DNA of 64,000 bases from JACDER01 sp963717765 (GCA_963717765.1 CAVQWX010000003.1:744001-808000), one strand, 5' to 3'. Shown: positions 24,396 to 32,785, counted from the first letter of the stretch. The notes: generated by a model from the letters alone, not told the origin. Program-made: numbers and translations.

Positions 24396-27075
24396 TTGCA
24401 CCTGCGCTCGATCTCCCTGCGCGGCTTCAAGTCCTTCCCCGATCCGGTCGAGATTCGGTTGGAGAAGGGCGTGGCAGTCGTCGTCGGCCCGAATGGCTCG
24501 GGCAAGTCGAACATCGCCGACGCGATCGTCTGGGCCGCCGGGAGCCTGAGCCCGAACGAGCTGCGCGCGGAGAAGGCCGACGACGTCCTCTTCGCCGGCT
24601 CGGCGGGCCGCCCAGGCGCGGACTGGTGCGAGGTCGAGCTCGTGTTCGACAACACGGACGGCCGGCTGGCCGACCTGGATTTCTCCGAGGTATCGATCCT
24701 CCGCCGCCTGCATCGCGGCGCGGAGGGGCAGTACCTCGTGAACCGCGCGCCCGTGCGGCGCACCGACCTCGTCGAGCTCCTCTCCGATGCCGGCCTCGGG
24801 TCGGGGATGCACTCGGTCGTCGGACAGGGGAAGGTGGAGGCCATCCTCGCGAGCAGCCCCGTCGAGCGGCGAGCGCTCGTGGAGGAGGCGGCCGGGCTCG
24901 GACGGTTCAAGCGCCGGCGCCACCGGGCCGAGCTCAAGCTCGCGCGCGTCGCGCGCGAGGTCGAGCGTGCGCGCGACGTCGAGGCGGAGGCGCGCAAGCG
25001 CCTGCGTCCGCTGGCGCTGCAGGCAACGGCGGCGGAGCGTGCCGAGAAGCTCGGCGGCCAGATCGCCGCCGTCGAGTCGCGGATCGCCCAGCTCGACCTC
25101 GCCGCGCTGGCCGAGCGGCAAGGCGCGGCGGAGGAGCGGAAGGCCGCATCTGCTCTGGAGCGCAAACGGGTCGAAGGGCAGCTGGAGTCGCTGCTCGTCG
25201 AGCGCGGCGGCGTCGAGGAGGAGCTGGCGGACGCTGCCGGGCGGCGCGAGGGCGCGACCGCAGCCCTCTACCGGCTGCGGAGCGCCGCCGAGCGCGTGGC
25301 GCTGCGTTCGGAGGGGCTCGACGATCTGACGGGAACGGCTTCAGCGCGAGCTCGAAGCGGCACGCGCCGCTCGCCCCGCGCAGGGCGTCCAGGAGACGCT
25401 GGCGGCGGCGCGTGACGCGGCCCTCGAGCGCGATCGGCTGACCGCTCAGGCGGCGGCCGCCGCCGACCGTCTCCGCGCGCTGGAACGCTCGCTGGCCGAG
25501 CGGGAGGGAATTCCACCCGCGGCTCGGGAGCTTTCCGAGCGGGGGCATCCGCTTGCCCTGGACGGCCTGGACGTCGAGCCGGGCTACGAGCGTGCCGTCA
25601 CGGCCGCGCTGGCGTTCCGCGCCGCGGCGGTGACCGCGTCCACCGCGTCGGAGGCTCTCGGCCTGGTCGAGGACGCTCGCACACGCGGGCTCGGTCGGCT
25701 GCTGGTGCTTGTCCCGGCGACCGCGCCGGGCGAGCGGGGCGAGTCACCGGCGCCGGGCGCCGAGCCGCTTGCCGAACACGTCCGCGGCGCGAATGTCCCG
25801 CACGACGCCTGGGTCGTCGACCGCGACGAGCTCCTGCAGGCAACCCGCGGCGTCGTCGTGACGAAGGAGGGCCACGGCTTCGCCCCCGAGCGAGGCGAGC
25901 TGTGGTTCGCGGGCGAGACGGCCGAGAGCGTCCTGCTCGAGCTCGAAGGCAGGCGCCAGCGGCTGGCGGAAGAGGTCGCCGAGCTGGAGAGCGCCGCCGC
26001 CGCCGCGGTGGAGCGAGCCGAGGAAGCCGAGCGGCTCGCAGCGGGCTTGCGCGCGGCCGCTCCGCGCGTTCCCGCCGTCGTTCTCGAACGCCTGTTGGCA
26101 GGCGCTACGCGGGCAACCGCAGTCCTCACAGCGGCGCGGAGGGCCGCGGAACGTCTCGAAACGCCGCTCCGCGCGCGTGCAGACGCGGGCGGGACGAGGA
26201 CCGGCGAACTGGCCGCAGAGCTCCGCAAGCTGGGCGCCGCCGAAGCCGAGCTCCGCCGCGAGGCAGGCGAGACGCGCGAACGCGCGGGCGCCATCGACGT
26301 GGAGCTCGCGACCATCGCCGCCGAGCGGCGCGAGGCGACGCGCCGGCTCGAGGCCGCGGCGGCCGAGCCCGCGGAAGGAGAGGACAGGGACGAGCTCGAG
26401 ACCGGGCTCGAGAAGCTCCGCCGCCGCCGGGAGGCGCTCGGCCAGGTCAACCCACTGGCGAAGGAGGAGTACGCGCGCGAGAAGGAGCGCGTCCAGGAGC
26501 TCGTCGAGCAGCGCAAGGATCTCGAGGAGAGCCTCGAGCAGCTCGAGCAGCTGCGCGCCGAGCTGACCGAGACGGTGGAGCGGCGCTTCGGCGAGACCTT
26601 CGACCGCGTGCGTGAGCATTTCCAGGAGGTCGCGACCACCCTGTTCCCCGGCGGGGAGGGACGGCTCCGGCTCAGCGACCCCGATCCCGAGGCTGAGGAG
26701 CAGGAGGAGCCGGGAGTCGAGGTCGAGCTACGGCCCGCCGGGAAGCGCGTGACACGGCTGTCTCTCCTCTCCGGCGGAGAGCGCGCGCTCGGCGCGATCG
26801 CGTTCCTGTTCGCGCTCTTCCTCGCGCGGCCGTGCCCGTTCTACCTCCTCGACGAGGTCGAGGCCGCCCTCGACGATCCGAACATCGGCCGCTTCGTCTC
26901 GCTCCTCCGCGCCTACGCGGACCGCGCGCAGTTCATCGTCGTCACGCACCAGAAGCGCACGATGGAGGCGGCGGACGTTCTGTACGGCGTGACCATGGGA
27001 CAGGAAGGCGTCTCGCAGGTCGTCTCGCGCCGCGTCCCGCGCGAGGACGAGCACGCACTCGCCGCCGCCTCGTAG
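24396..27075 (+). CDS. smc: Chromosome-partition protein SMC, short arms, one frameshift
   Basis: The SMC ATPase that forms the chromosome-organising condensin with ScpA/ScpB. The N-head has GPNGSGKSN (31-38) and GQGKVEAILASSP; the C-head has LSLLSGGERALGAIAFLFAL and FYLLDEVEAALDD. A hinge-like domain lies near codons 355-480 (GHPLALDGLDVEPGYERAVTAAL). The frame changes at about 25331: removing one G from the GGG run joins DDLT to ERLQRELEAAR and restores a single ORF of 892 residues. Known SMCs have ~1150-1200 residues, so the coiled-coil arms are roughly a quarter shorter overall. TTG start. The break looks like an assembly error in an essential gene. Confidence 0.9.
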
Positions 27076-27078
27076 ACT
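27073..27078 (+). promoter_or_regulatory. -10 box TAGACT for the small membrane-protein gene
   Basis: TAGACT, whose TAG is also the smc stop codon, ends 8 nt before the ATG at 27087. Confidence 0.45.
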
Positions 27079-27086
27079 CCGCGGCT

Positions 27087-27278
27087 ATGGATGAACGAAC
27101 GGTCGCCGTGCGGCCGGTGCAGCTGTTCGGCCTCGGCGTTCTCGTGTACGGGATCCTGCGCCGGTCGTTGCCGGCGGGCCTGGCCGGGGTCGCGGTGCTC
27201 GTCTACGACGCCAAGCGCGAGTCGGCAAAGCCTGAGTTCTCACCGCTCGATCTCGTCACGCACAAGACCCCCGTCTAG
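27087..27278 (+). CDS. Small membrane protein of unknown function
   Basis: A 63-residue ORF with two short hydrophobic stretches, LFGLGVLVYGILRRSLPAGLAG and VAVLVYDA, suggesting a membrane hairpin or one span, and a polar C-terminus (SPLDLVTHKTPV). It lies between smc and ftsY and has its own -10 box. No family recognised. Its stop is immediately followed by the 219-bp repeat. Confidence 0.55.
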   Translation: MDERTVAVRPVQLFGLGVLVYGILRRSLPAGLAGVAVLVYDAKRESAKPEFSPLDLVTHKTPV

Positions 27279-27497
27279 AGATGGTTGATGCCATGAGATC
27301 GCTTGCTCCGGGGCGCGAGCTGGTGCGTGTGGGGCGCCGCGGCGGACGCTTGCCGATGCCGGGAGCATCGGTGAGCGGCCGACGCGGCGAAGCGCAGGCA
27401 CGGTGGAGGCCGGCTCCGCCGGCCGTAACCGGGCCGGAGCGGCCCAGGCGTGCCAGATCGCGCAGCCGGACGCGCGAGATCGTGGCAGCAGCCATCT
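27279..27497. repeat. 219-bp structured repeat, copy 1 (beside ftsY)
   Basis: This 219-nt segment is repeated at 46422-46640 with about 8 differences by eye (~96% identity). It begins AGATGGTTGATGCCA and ends in the imperfect reverse complement, and carries two internal perfect hairpins: CCGATGC/GCATCGG (27353-27359/27365-27371) and GGCCGGC/GCCGGCC (27408-27414/27418-27424). It begins directly after a stop codon and ends 4 nt before the ftsY TTG. A 72-codon frame spans it but 5-6 of the codon differences between copies change the amino acid, arguing against coding. Best read as a small non-autonomous mobile element or repeat RNA. Confidence 0.8.
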
Positions 27498-27501
27498 AAC
27501 G

Positions 27502-28458
27502 TTGGCGCGTAGCTGGGGAGAGCTGCTCGGCGACGCCGATGCCGGGGCCGAGGGGGAGGAGCGGTCCGGCTTCTTCTCGCGGCTGCGCGACTCGCTGGGC
27601 AAGAGCCGCCGTGCGCTGGTCGGTGAGCTGGCCGCGGCCGCCTTCGATCCCAACGACGACGAGGCCTGGGAGCGGCTCGAAGAGGCTCTGATCTTCGCGG
27701 ACGTCGGCGTGCCGACGACAGCGGAGCTCGTGCGGCGGCTGGAGGCGCGGGACGATCTCTCAGATGGGCTCGAAACGGCGCTCGCGGAGGAGATCGCAAC
27801 GCTCATGGGTGAGCCCGGCCGGCTCGAGGTGGGAGAGAACCCGAGCGTGCTCCTCTTCGTCGGCGTCAACGGCACCGGGAAGACCACGACCATCGGGAAG
27901 CTCGCCCAGCGCCTCCGCGAGCACGACCACGACGTGATCGTCGCCGCCGCGGACACCTTTCGCGCCGCCGCGGACGAGCAACTCGAGGTGTGGGCGGAGC
28001 GCGCGGGCGCCGACTTCGTCGGCGCCGCGCGGGGCGGCGATCCGGCCGCCGTGGCCTTCGACGCCATCGAGGCGGCCGAGTCGCGGGGCCGCGACGTCGT
28101 CCTCGTGGACACGGCCGGCCGCCTGCACACCCATACGAATCTGATGGCCGAGCTGGCGAAGGTCAGGCGCGTGATAGCCGGGAAGCTCGAGGGCGCCCCG
28201 CACGAGACGCTGCTCGTGGTGGATGCCACCACGGGGCAGAACGGTCTTCAGCAGGCGCGTCTCTTTCAAGAATCGGTTGACGTGAGCGGCGTCGTCCTCA
28301 CGAAGCTCGACGGCTCGGCGCGCGGCGGCGTCGCGGTCGCGATCGCGCACGAGCTCGGCCTGCCGGTCAAGCTCGTGGGCGTGGGTGAACGGCTGGAGGA
28401 TCTCCAGCCGTTCGATCCGCGGGATTTTGCCCGGGCCCTCGTGCTTGACTCCACGTAG
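27502..28458 (+). CDS. ftsY: Signal recognition particle receptor FtsY
   Basis: A 318-residue SRP receptor GTPase that docks ribosome-SRP complexes at the membrane. The NG domain is complete: N-helices (SRLRDSLGKSRRALVGEL), G1 GVNGTGKTTTIGKLA, DTAGRLHTHTNLMAEL (G3) and TKLDGSARGGVAVAI (G4/G5 region). The acidic A-domain is very short (GDADAGAEGEER). TTG at 27502 is chosen because the region before it is the repeat element; a longer in-frame reading would consist of repeat sequence. Confidence 0.93.
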   Translation: MARSWGELLGDADAGAEGEERSGFFSRLRDSLGKSRRALVGELAAAAFDPNDDEAWERLEEALIFADVGVPTTAELVRRLEARDDLSDGLETALAEEIATLMGEPGRLEVGENPSVLLFVGVNGTGKTTTIGKLAQRLREHDHDVIVAAADTFRAAADEQLEVWAERAGADFVGAARGGDPAAVAFDAIEAAESRGRDVVLVDTAGRLHTHTNLMAELAKVRRVIAGKLEGAPHETLLVVDATTGQNGLQQARLFQESVDVSGVVLTKLDGSARGGVAVAIAHELGLPVKLVGVGERLEDLQPFDPRDFARALVLDST

Positions 28459-28473
28459 CCGGCGAGTTACGGT
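28445..28473 (+). promoter_or_regulatory. Promoter for the split-borosin operon
   Basis: TTGACT (28445-28450) and TACGGT (28468-28473) are separated by 17 nt, an ideal sigma-70 spacing, and the -10 ends 9 nt before the precursor ATG. The -35 lies inside the end of ftsY. This gives a near-leaderless transcript for the two RiPP genes. Confidence 0.5.
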
Positions 28474-28482
28474 CGGACTTGG

Positions 28483-28752
28483 ATGAATGCTACGCGCGCT
28501 CTCATCCTCGATTGGCTGATCGCCGTCGTCGTCGACCCCGACCGGTTCCCCGACGACTCCGAGAAGGTGATGGAGGAGTTCGGCCTCAACGAGGACCAGC
28601 GCAGCGTGCTGAAACACCGTGACGCCTCGCTCATCAGGCAATGGATTGCATACGAGCTCGGTTACCAGGCCCACACCGTCCCGCACATGCACTTCGTCAT
28701 CTGCGTCACACACGGAATCCCCCCGCCTCCTGTTCCCCCTCGTAAGCCCTGA
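28483..28752 (+). CDS. Split-borosin precursor peptide (RiPP)
   Basis: An 89-residue protein. Residues ~5-60 are helical and match the borosin-binding domain found in borosin precursors, a fold related to LigA: LILDWLIAVVVDPDRFPDD, then FGLNEDQRSVLKHRDASLIRQWIAYEL. The motif LNEDQRSVLKHRDASLIRQ lines up with LTPQERAALELGDSWAIRC of fungal OphMA. The remaining C-terminus is unlike a domain: HMHFVICVTHG (residues 68-78), rich in beta-branched residues as in borosin cores, followed by a proline-rich tail IPPPPVPPRKP. The downstream methyltransferase overlaps by 4 nt. Expected product: a backbone N-methylated peptide. Identification is by motif and context; the exact core and cleavage site are inferred. 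Confidence 0.82.
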   Translation: MNATRALILDWLIAVVVDPDRFPDDSEKVMEEFGLNEDQRSVLKHRDASLIRQWIAYELGYQAHTVPHMHFVICVTHGIPPPPVPPRKP

Positions 28753-29534
28753 TAGCCGGGTCGGGCGCCCTCACCGTCGTCGGCACCGGGATCTCCCTCG
28801 GCGTCCAGCTGACGCTTGAGGCGCGCCGCGCGATCGAAGGCGCCGACGAGACGGTCCATTTGCTCGCGGACGCGGCCTCGGAGCACTGGATCGAGCGGTT
28901 GCGTCCCGACGCGAAGTCTCTGCGTCCCTTGTACCCGCCCGGGGAGCTACGGCGGGAGATATACGAGAACATCGTCGAGGCGATCGTCGACCCAGTTCGC
29001 GCGGGGCGGCGGGTGTGTGCAGCTCTCTACGGCCATCCGGGGGTGGCGGACTTCATCGGCCACGAGTCCGTTCGCCGGGCCAGGGATGAGGGGTTCGCGG
29101 CGACGATGCTTCCGGGCGTCTCCTCGGTCGATTGCCTGTTCGCCGACCTCGGGCTCGACCCTGGAGCTTCCGGCTGCCAGATCTACGAGGCGACCGACTT
29201 CGTGGTTTACCGGCGGGGCGTGGACACGAGCGCGGCGCTCGTGCTGCTCCAGGTCGCGGTTGTGGGCTTGTGGCGCGCCGAGCCTGGCCCGAACCGCGCG
29301 GGCCTACGCATCCTGTCGGAGTACCTCGGGGAGCTGTACCCGGCGGGGCACGAGGGGTTCCTGTACGAAGCCTCGCCCTACACGCTCGCCGATCCAGTCA
29401 TCAACCCCGTCCGGCTGGACAAGCTCGAAACGGCAGAGGCCGGCGAGGCGGCGACACTCTACGTCCCGTCGGCGAGGTCGGCCCGTGCCGACCCCGATGT
29501 GTTCGAGCGGCTCAGCCCTGTAGGCCCGGACTGA
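28749..29534 (+). CDS. Split-borosin alpha-N-methyltransferase (TP-methylase fold)
   Basis: About 261 residues of a tetrapyrrole-methylase-like enzyme that methylates peptide backbone amides. Motifs shared with OphMA and SonM: VVGTGISLGVQLTLEA (10-25), YGHPGV (94-99), EGFAATMLPGVSSVDCLFAD (about 116-135), LDPG..GCQIYEATDFV and TLYVPSARSARADPDVF. By remembered alignment OphMA Tyr66, Arg72 and Tyr76 correspond to Tyr62, Arg68 and Tyr72 here, while OphMA Tyr63 is Arg59. The domain start requires an upstream start codon; the frame has TAA at 28743-28745 and no ATG/GTG/TTG before 28860, so CTG at 28749 (overlapping the precursor TGA as CTGA) is the likely start, or a base is missing. No precursor domain is fused to it. 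Confidence 0.85.
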   Translation: MIAGSGALTVVGTGISLGVQLTLEARRAIEGADETVHLLADAASEHWIERLRPDAKSLRPLYPPGELRREIYENIVEAIVDPVRAGRRVCAALYGHPGVADFIGHESVRRARDEGFAATMLPGVSSVDCLFADLGLDPGASGCQIYEATDFVVYRRGVDTSAALVLLQVAVVGLWRAEPGPNRAGLRILSEYLGELYPAGHEGFLYEASPYTLADPVINPVRLDKLETAEAGEAATLYVPSARSARADPDVFERLSPVGPD

Positions 29535-32485
29535 GCCGCCTCCCGTGCAGCGGCGCCGAGGACGACATTTCCTTTCTCCTCATGTAGGGCCGCCGCCTCG
29601 AGGAAGACGGCCGACGCTTCTGCGGTCCGGCCGCTCGCGGCATGCGCAGCACCGAGTGACACGAACGCTCCGGCCTTCAGGGAGAGCGCGTCCGTTCCCT
29701 CCATCAGCTCGACGGCCTGTCCCGCGATCGCGACCGCCTCATCCGGACGGTCGGTGTGCGAGTACAGGAGTGCGCGAAGGACACGCCACTCCACCTGCGA
29801 GAAGACGTCCTCCGGGGAGCTGAGCTCCTTGCTTCGCTCCGCCTGCGCTTCCGCTTCGTCCAGGCGGCCCTGGGCGAGAAGCGCCTGGCCTGTCAGGGCA
29901 ACCATCGAAGGCAACAGGTTTGCCTCGCCCATCGTCTCGAGGGTCTCCAACCCCGCGCGCAGCTCCCGTTCGGCGGCCTCTGCGTCTCCCGCGAGCAGCT
30001 CCACCAGGCCCGAGTCGAGCCGGAGGTTGGCTAGCAAGAGCGAGCGGCCCAGCTCCTCCAGTGTCTCCTGGGCGCTCGCGTAGAGCCGTCGCGCGACGTC
30101 GAAGCGTCCGAGCATTGCCTCGAGCGGCGCTCGGATCGTGTCGGTGACGGCGGCGAGCGTCCGGTCGTCCGGAAGCCGCGTCGACAGCTCACCGAGACGC
30201 ACGATTCCCTCCTCCGCCGGCAGCGGCCCCTCCAGACACGTCCGCGCCAGGTACATGAGCACGAGCCTGACCTGCTGGCTGTCCCCCGCGCGCTCCGCGT
30301 GCTCGAGGGCGCGTTCCAGCAGTGCTTCGCCGGCGGCAATGCGGCAGCGCACGTACTCGATCTGGCCGCCGAGCGTGAGCGCCTTGGCGATCCCGGCGTC
30401 ATCGCCGAGCTCGATCAGGACCGGCGTCATGTCCACGGCGACGTAGCGGGCTTCTTCGAGGCCGGCGCGGTGGTGGCGCCGGGTGAACGCCCGCTCGACG
30501 AAGGCGTGTGCTTCGGCTCCGCGATCGCCTGCCTCTCGCGCAAGTCGAATCGTCTCGGTGAGGACCTTGTCGGAGGCGTGGAGCTCGCCGGCGTCCCTAA
30601 GCGCTGCCCCGAGATCGGCCAGGAGCGCACGGCGGTGAACAGGGAGCGTCTCGGAGAGGCTCGCTGCTCGTCGTAGCAGCCCGGCCGCGGCCGGCGCATC
30701 GCCGCGGCTCGCGGCCCGGCGGCCGGCCGAGCCGAGCTTGTCCGCGGCTCGTTGGGCGAGCGAGACCGCGTGCTCGTCGAGGGGGCCGATGTCGACGCTG
30801 GCGCGGTAGGCCTGCTCGAAGTGGTAGCCGACCAGCTCGTCGGTCGCCAAACGGCTCTCCGCCCAGTCCGCAACCTGCTCGTGCAGGCCGGCGCGCAGCT
30901 CTTTCGGCATGGCCGAGTAGGCCGCGTCGCGGATCAGCACGTGGTCGAAGCTGAAGCGGTCTTCCCCGTTCGAGTGCGGGTGCGGTCGAACGAAGCCCTT
31001 GCGGACGAGTGAAAGCAGGTGCGGGTTGAGCATGAGCCGCTGCTCCTCGCGCGAGAGCGAGGCCACGGCGGTAAGCGAGAAGTCGCGCCCGATCACCGAA
31101 GCACGTTCGATGACGCCACGCTCATCGCGGCTCAGGCGCTCGAGCCGCTCGGCGAGGAGTGCGTGGATCGTCGGCGGAATGATGAGCGTGGCATCGGCCT
31201 CAGTCTCGGCCATCATGGCGGCCATCTGCTCGAGGAAGAGCGGGTTTCCTTCGGCGGCCGCTCCGATCCGTTCGCTCACGTCGTCGTGTAGCTCGCCGCT
31301 GACGAGCTGGAGGAGAATGGCCGTCTCGTCGGCCGAGAGCGGCTCGAGCGCGAGCGCGTCCGAGTTGGGATGAGGCGCGATCAGCGTCGGCCGGCGCTCG
31401 ACCAGCTCGGGGCGGCCCAGGCAGACCAGCAGGATGGGCGCGTCGCGGCTCCAGCCGACGACGTACTCGATCAGGTCGAGCAGTGTCGGCTCGCCCCAGT
31501 GGAGGTCCTCGAGGCAGACGACGAGGGGACGTCGGCGCGCGCACGCCTCGAAGGCGCGGCGGACGGCCCAGAACGACTCTTCGCTCGAGACCGCGTCCTC
31601 GGTAGGGCCAATCAGCGCGTCGAGCAGCCTGCCGACGTTCGCCTCCTCGTCGCCTAGGGCCTCACGCACGTCGCCGAGCGAGCCGAAGATCTCCGCGAGC
31701 GGCCAGAAGGTGATGCCCTCGCCGTAGGGCAGACAGCGGCCGACGACCGTGGTCGCCCGTCCCTCGAGAAGTGAGTCGAGCTCGCCCACCAGCCGTGACT
31801 TCCCGATTCCAGGCGGGCCGAGCACGGTGAACAGCCGGCAGCTCCGCTCCTCAACGGCGCGCTCGAACGCCTGCTGGAGGAGTCCGAGCTCGTTGCGGCG
31901 TCCCACGAGCGGCAGATCCAGGCGCCGCGCGACGCCTGGGGCCGCACGGTCGACCTCCTCGATCCGTCTTCGTCCAACATCCTTGGACTTGCCTTTGACC
32001 GGAATCCGCTCGAGCGGGCCGGCGCTGACGGCGTGTTCGACAAGCGGATACGTCGCCCTACCGATGATGATCTCCCCCGCGGAAGCGCCCTGTTCGAGAC
32101 GCTTGGCGATGATCACGGCCTCACCCGCGACGAAGCCGAGGCCTTGCTCGGGATCGCCGGCGAGCACCTCGCCGGTATTGATGCCGATCCGTGCCCTCAG
32201 GCCGAGCTCGGGAAGCGCCTCCTGCATCTCCTGCGCGGCCCGCACGGCGCGCAGCGCGTCGTCCTCGTGCACGGCCGGCACGCCGAAGATGGCCATGACC
32301 TCGTCCCCGATGAACTTCTCCACCGTTCCACCGTGCCGCTCGACGATCTCCCGCATGCGGTCGAAGAAGCGAGTCTGGACGCGGCGGTAGGCCTCCGGAT
32401 CCCCTTCCGCGAGCCCCGTGGAGTGGACCAGGTCGCAAAAGAGGATCGTCACGGTCTTCCGCACTTCGCGTGCGGAGGAGCTCAT
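29459..32485 (-). CDS. Class III adenylate/guanylate cyclase - AAA ATPase - TPR signalling protein
   Basis: A 1008-residue protein. Residues ~9-170 are a class III nucleotide cyclase domain: TILFCDLVHSTGLAEG with metal Asp18, then GGTVEKFIGDEVMAIFG with Asp61, and GLRARIGINTGEVLAG. Residues ~195-480 are an AAA/STAND ATPase: PLVGRRNELGLL, Walker A LGPPGIGKSRL, and VCLEDLHWGEPTLLDLIEYV as Walker B. The remaining ~500 residues are TPR-like helices. Such proteins are abundant in Thermoleophilia and probably sense signals through the TPR part. It starts at ATG 32485 with a -10 box upstream. Its last 76 nt overlap the end of the borosin methyltransferase on the other strand. Confidence 0.88.
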   Translation of the reverse strand: MSSSAREVRKTVTILFCDLVHSTGLAEGDPEAYRRVQTRFFDRMREIVERHGGTVEKFIGDEVMAIFGVPAVHEDDALRAVRAAQEMQEALPELGLRARIGINTGEVLAGDPEQGLGFVAGEAVIIAKRLEQGASAGEIIIGRATYPLVEHAVSAGPLERIPVKGKSKDVGRRRIEEVDRAAPGVARRLDLPLVGRRNELGLLQQAFERAVEERSCRLFTVLGPPGIGKSRLVGELDSLLEGRATTVVGRCLPYGEGITFWPLAEIFGSLGDVREALGDEEANVGRLLDALIGPTEDAVSSEESFWAVRRAFEACARRRPLVVCLEDLHWGEPTLLDLIEYVVGWSRDAPILLVCLGRPELVERRPTLIAPHPNSDALALEPLSADETAILLQLVSGELHDDVSERIGAAAEGNPLFLEQMAAMMAETEADATLIIPPTIHALLAERLERLSRDERGVIERASVIGRDFSLTAVASLSREEQRLMLNPHLLSLVRKGFVRPHPHSNGEDRFSFDHVLIRDAAYSAMPKELRAGLHEQVADWAESRLATDELVGYHFEQAYRASVDIGPLDEHAVSLAQRAADKLGSAGRRAASRGDAPAAAGLLRRAASLSETLPVHRRALLADLGAALRDAGELHASDKVLTETIRLAREAGDRGAEAHAFVERAFTRRHHRAGLEEARYVAVDMTPVLIELGDDAGIAKALTLGGQIEYVRCRIAAGEALLERALEHAERAGDSQQVRLVLMYLARTCLEGPLPAEEGIVRLGELSTRLPDDRTLAAVTDTIRAPLEAMLGRFDVARRLYASAQETLEELGRSLLLANLRLDSGLVELLAGDAEAAERELRAGLETLETMGEANLLPSMVALTGQALLAQGRLDEAEAQAERSKELSSPEDVFSQVEWRVLRALLYSHTDRPDEAVAIAGQAVELMEGTDALSLKAGAFVSLGAAHAASGRTAEASAVFLEAAALHEEKGNVVLGAAAREAAQSGPTGLSRSNTSGSARADLADGT

Positions 32486-32492
32486 GACGTGG

Positions 32493-32498
32493 AGTCTA
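32493..32498 (-). promoter_or_regulatory. -10 box TAGACT for the cyclase gene
   Basis: On the minus strand TAGACT stands 7 nt before the ATG, the same box and spacing as def and recG on the plus strand. Confidence 0.5.
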
Positions 32499-32516
32499 AG
32501 ACGGTCTGCTGCGGCG

Positions 32517-32726
32517 CTACGAGCGTTCGACGCCGAACGCGATGTCGACGGTCGTGCGGTACTGCGTGATTCGGTCGTTCTCGACGACGGCGCTCATCGT
32601 CACCACATGCGCGCCGCTGATCCCGCGCAGCGTCTTCGCCGCCTCCTGCACGGCCGCGTCGGCGGCCTTGGCGAAGCTCTCGGGCGACGAGCCGATCAGA
32701 CGGACGATCTTTGCGACTTCAGCCAT
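32517..32726 (-). CDS. Dodecin family flavin-binding protein
   Basis: A 69-residue dodecin: VAKIVRLIGSSPESFAKAADAAVQEAAKTLRGISGAHVV then MSAVVENDRITQYRTTVDIAFGVE. Dodecins assemble as hollow dodecamers that store riboflavin, FMN or CoA; the Trp that stacks on flavin in archaeal dodecins is absent, as in many bacterial forms. A good ribosome-binding site (CCAGGAGGC before the ATG) is present. It lies back to back with ffh, and its end is 31 nt from the cyclase start. Confidence 0.92.
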   Translation of the reverse strand: MAEVAKIVRLIGSSPESFAKAADAAVQEAAKTLRGISGAHVVTMSAVVENDRITQYRTTVDIAFGVERS

Positions 32727-32771
32727 GTCGTGCCTCCTGGGTCGTTAGCAGGCCGGACGATAAGGCCTAAC

Positions 32772-32777
32772 TACACT
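32772..32777 (+). promoter_or_regulatory. -10 box TACACT for ffh
   Basis: TACACT lies 8 nt before the ffh ATG in the 59-nt gap shared with the divergent dodecin gene; no Shine-Dalgarno follows it. Confidence 0.5.
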
Positions 32778-32785
32778 GGGCGCGA

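Noticed and set aside
27281..27499. A 72-codon ORF spanning the 219-bp repeat (also on the opposite strand)
   Set aside because: Between the two copies almost all differences change amino acids and the composition is Arg/Pro-biased, so coding is unlikely.
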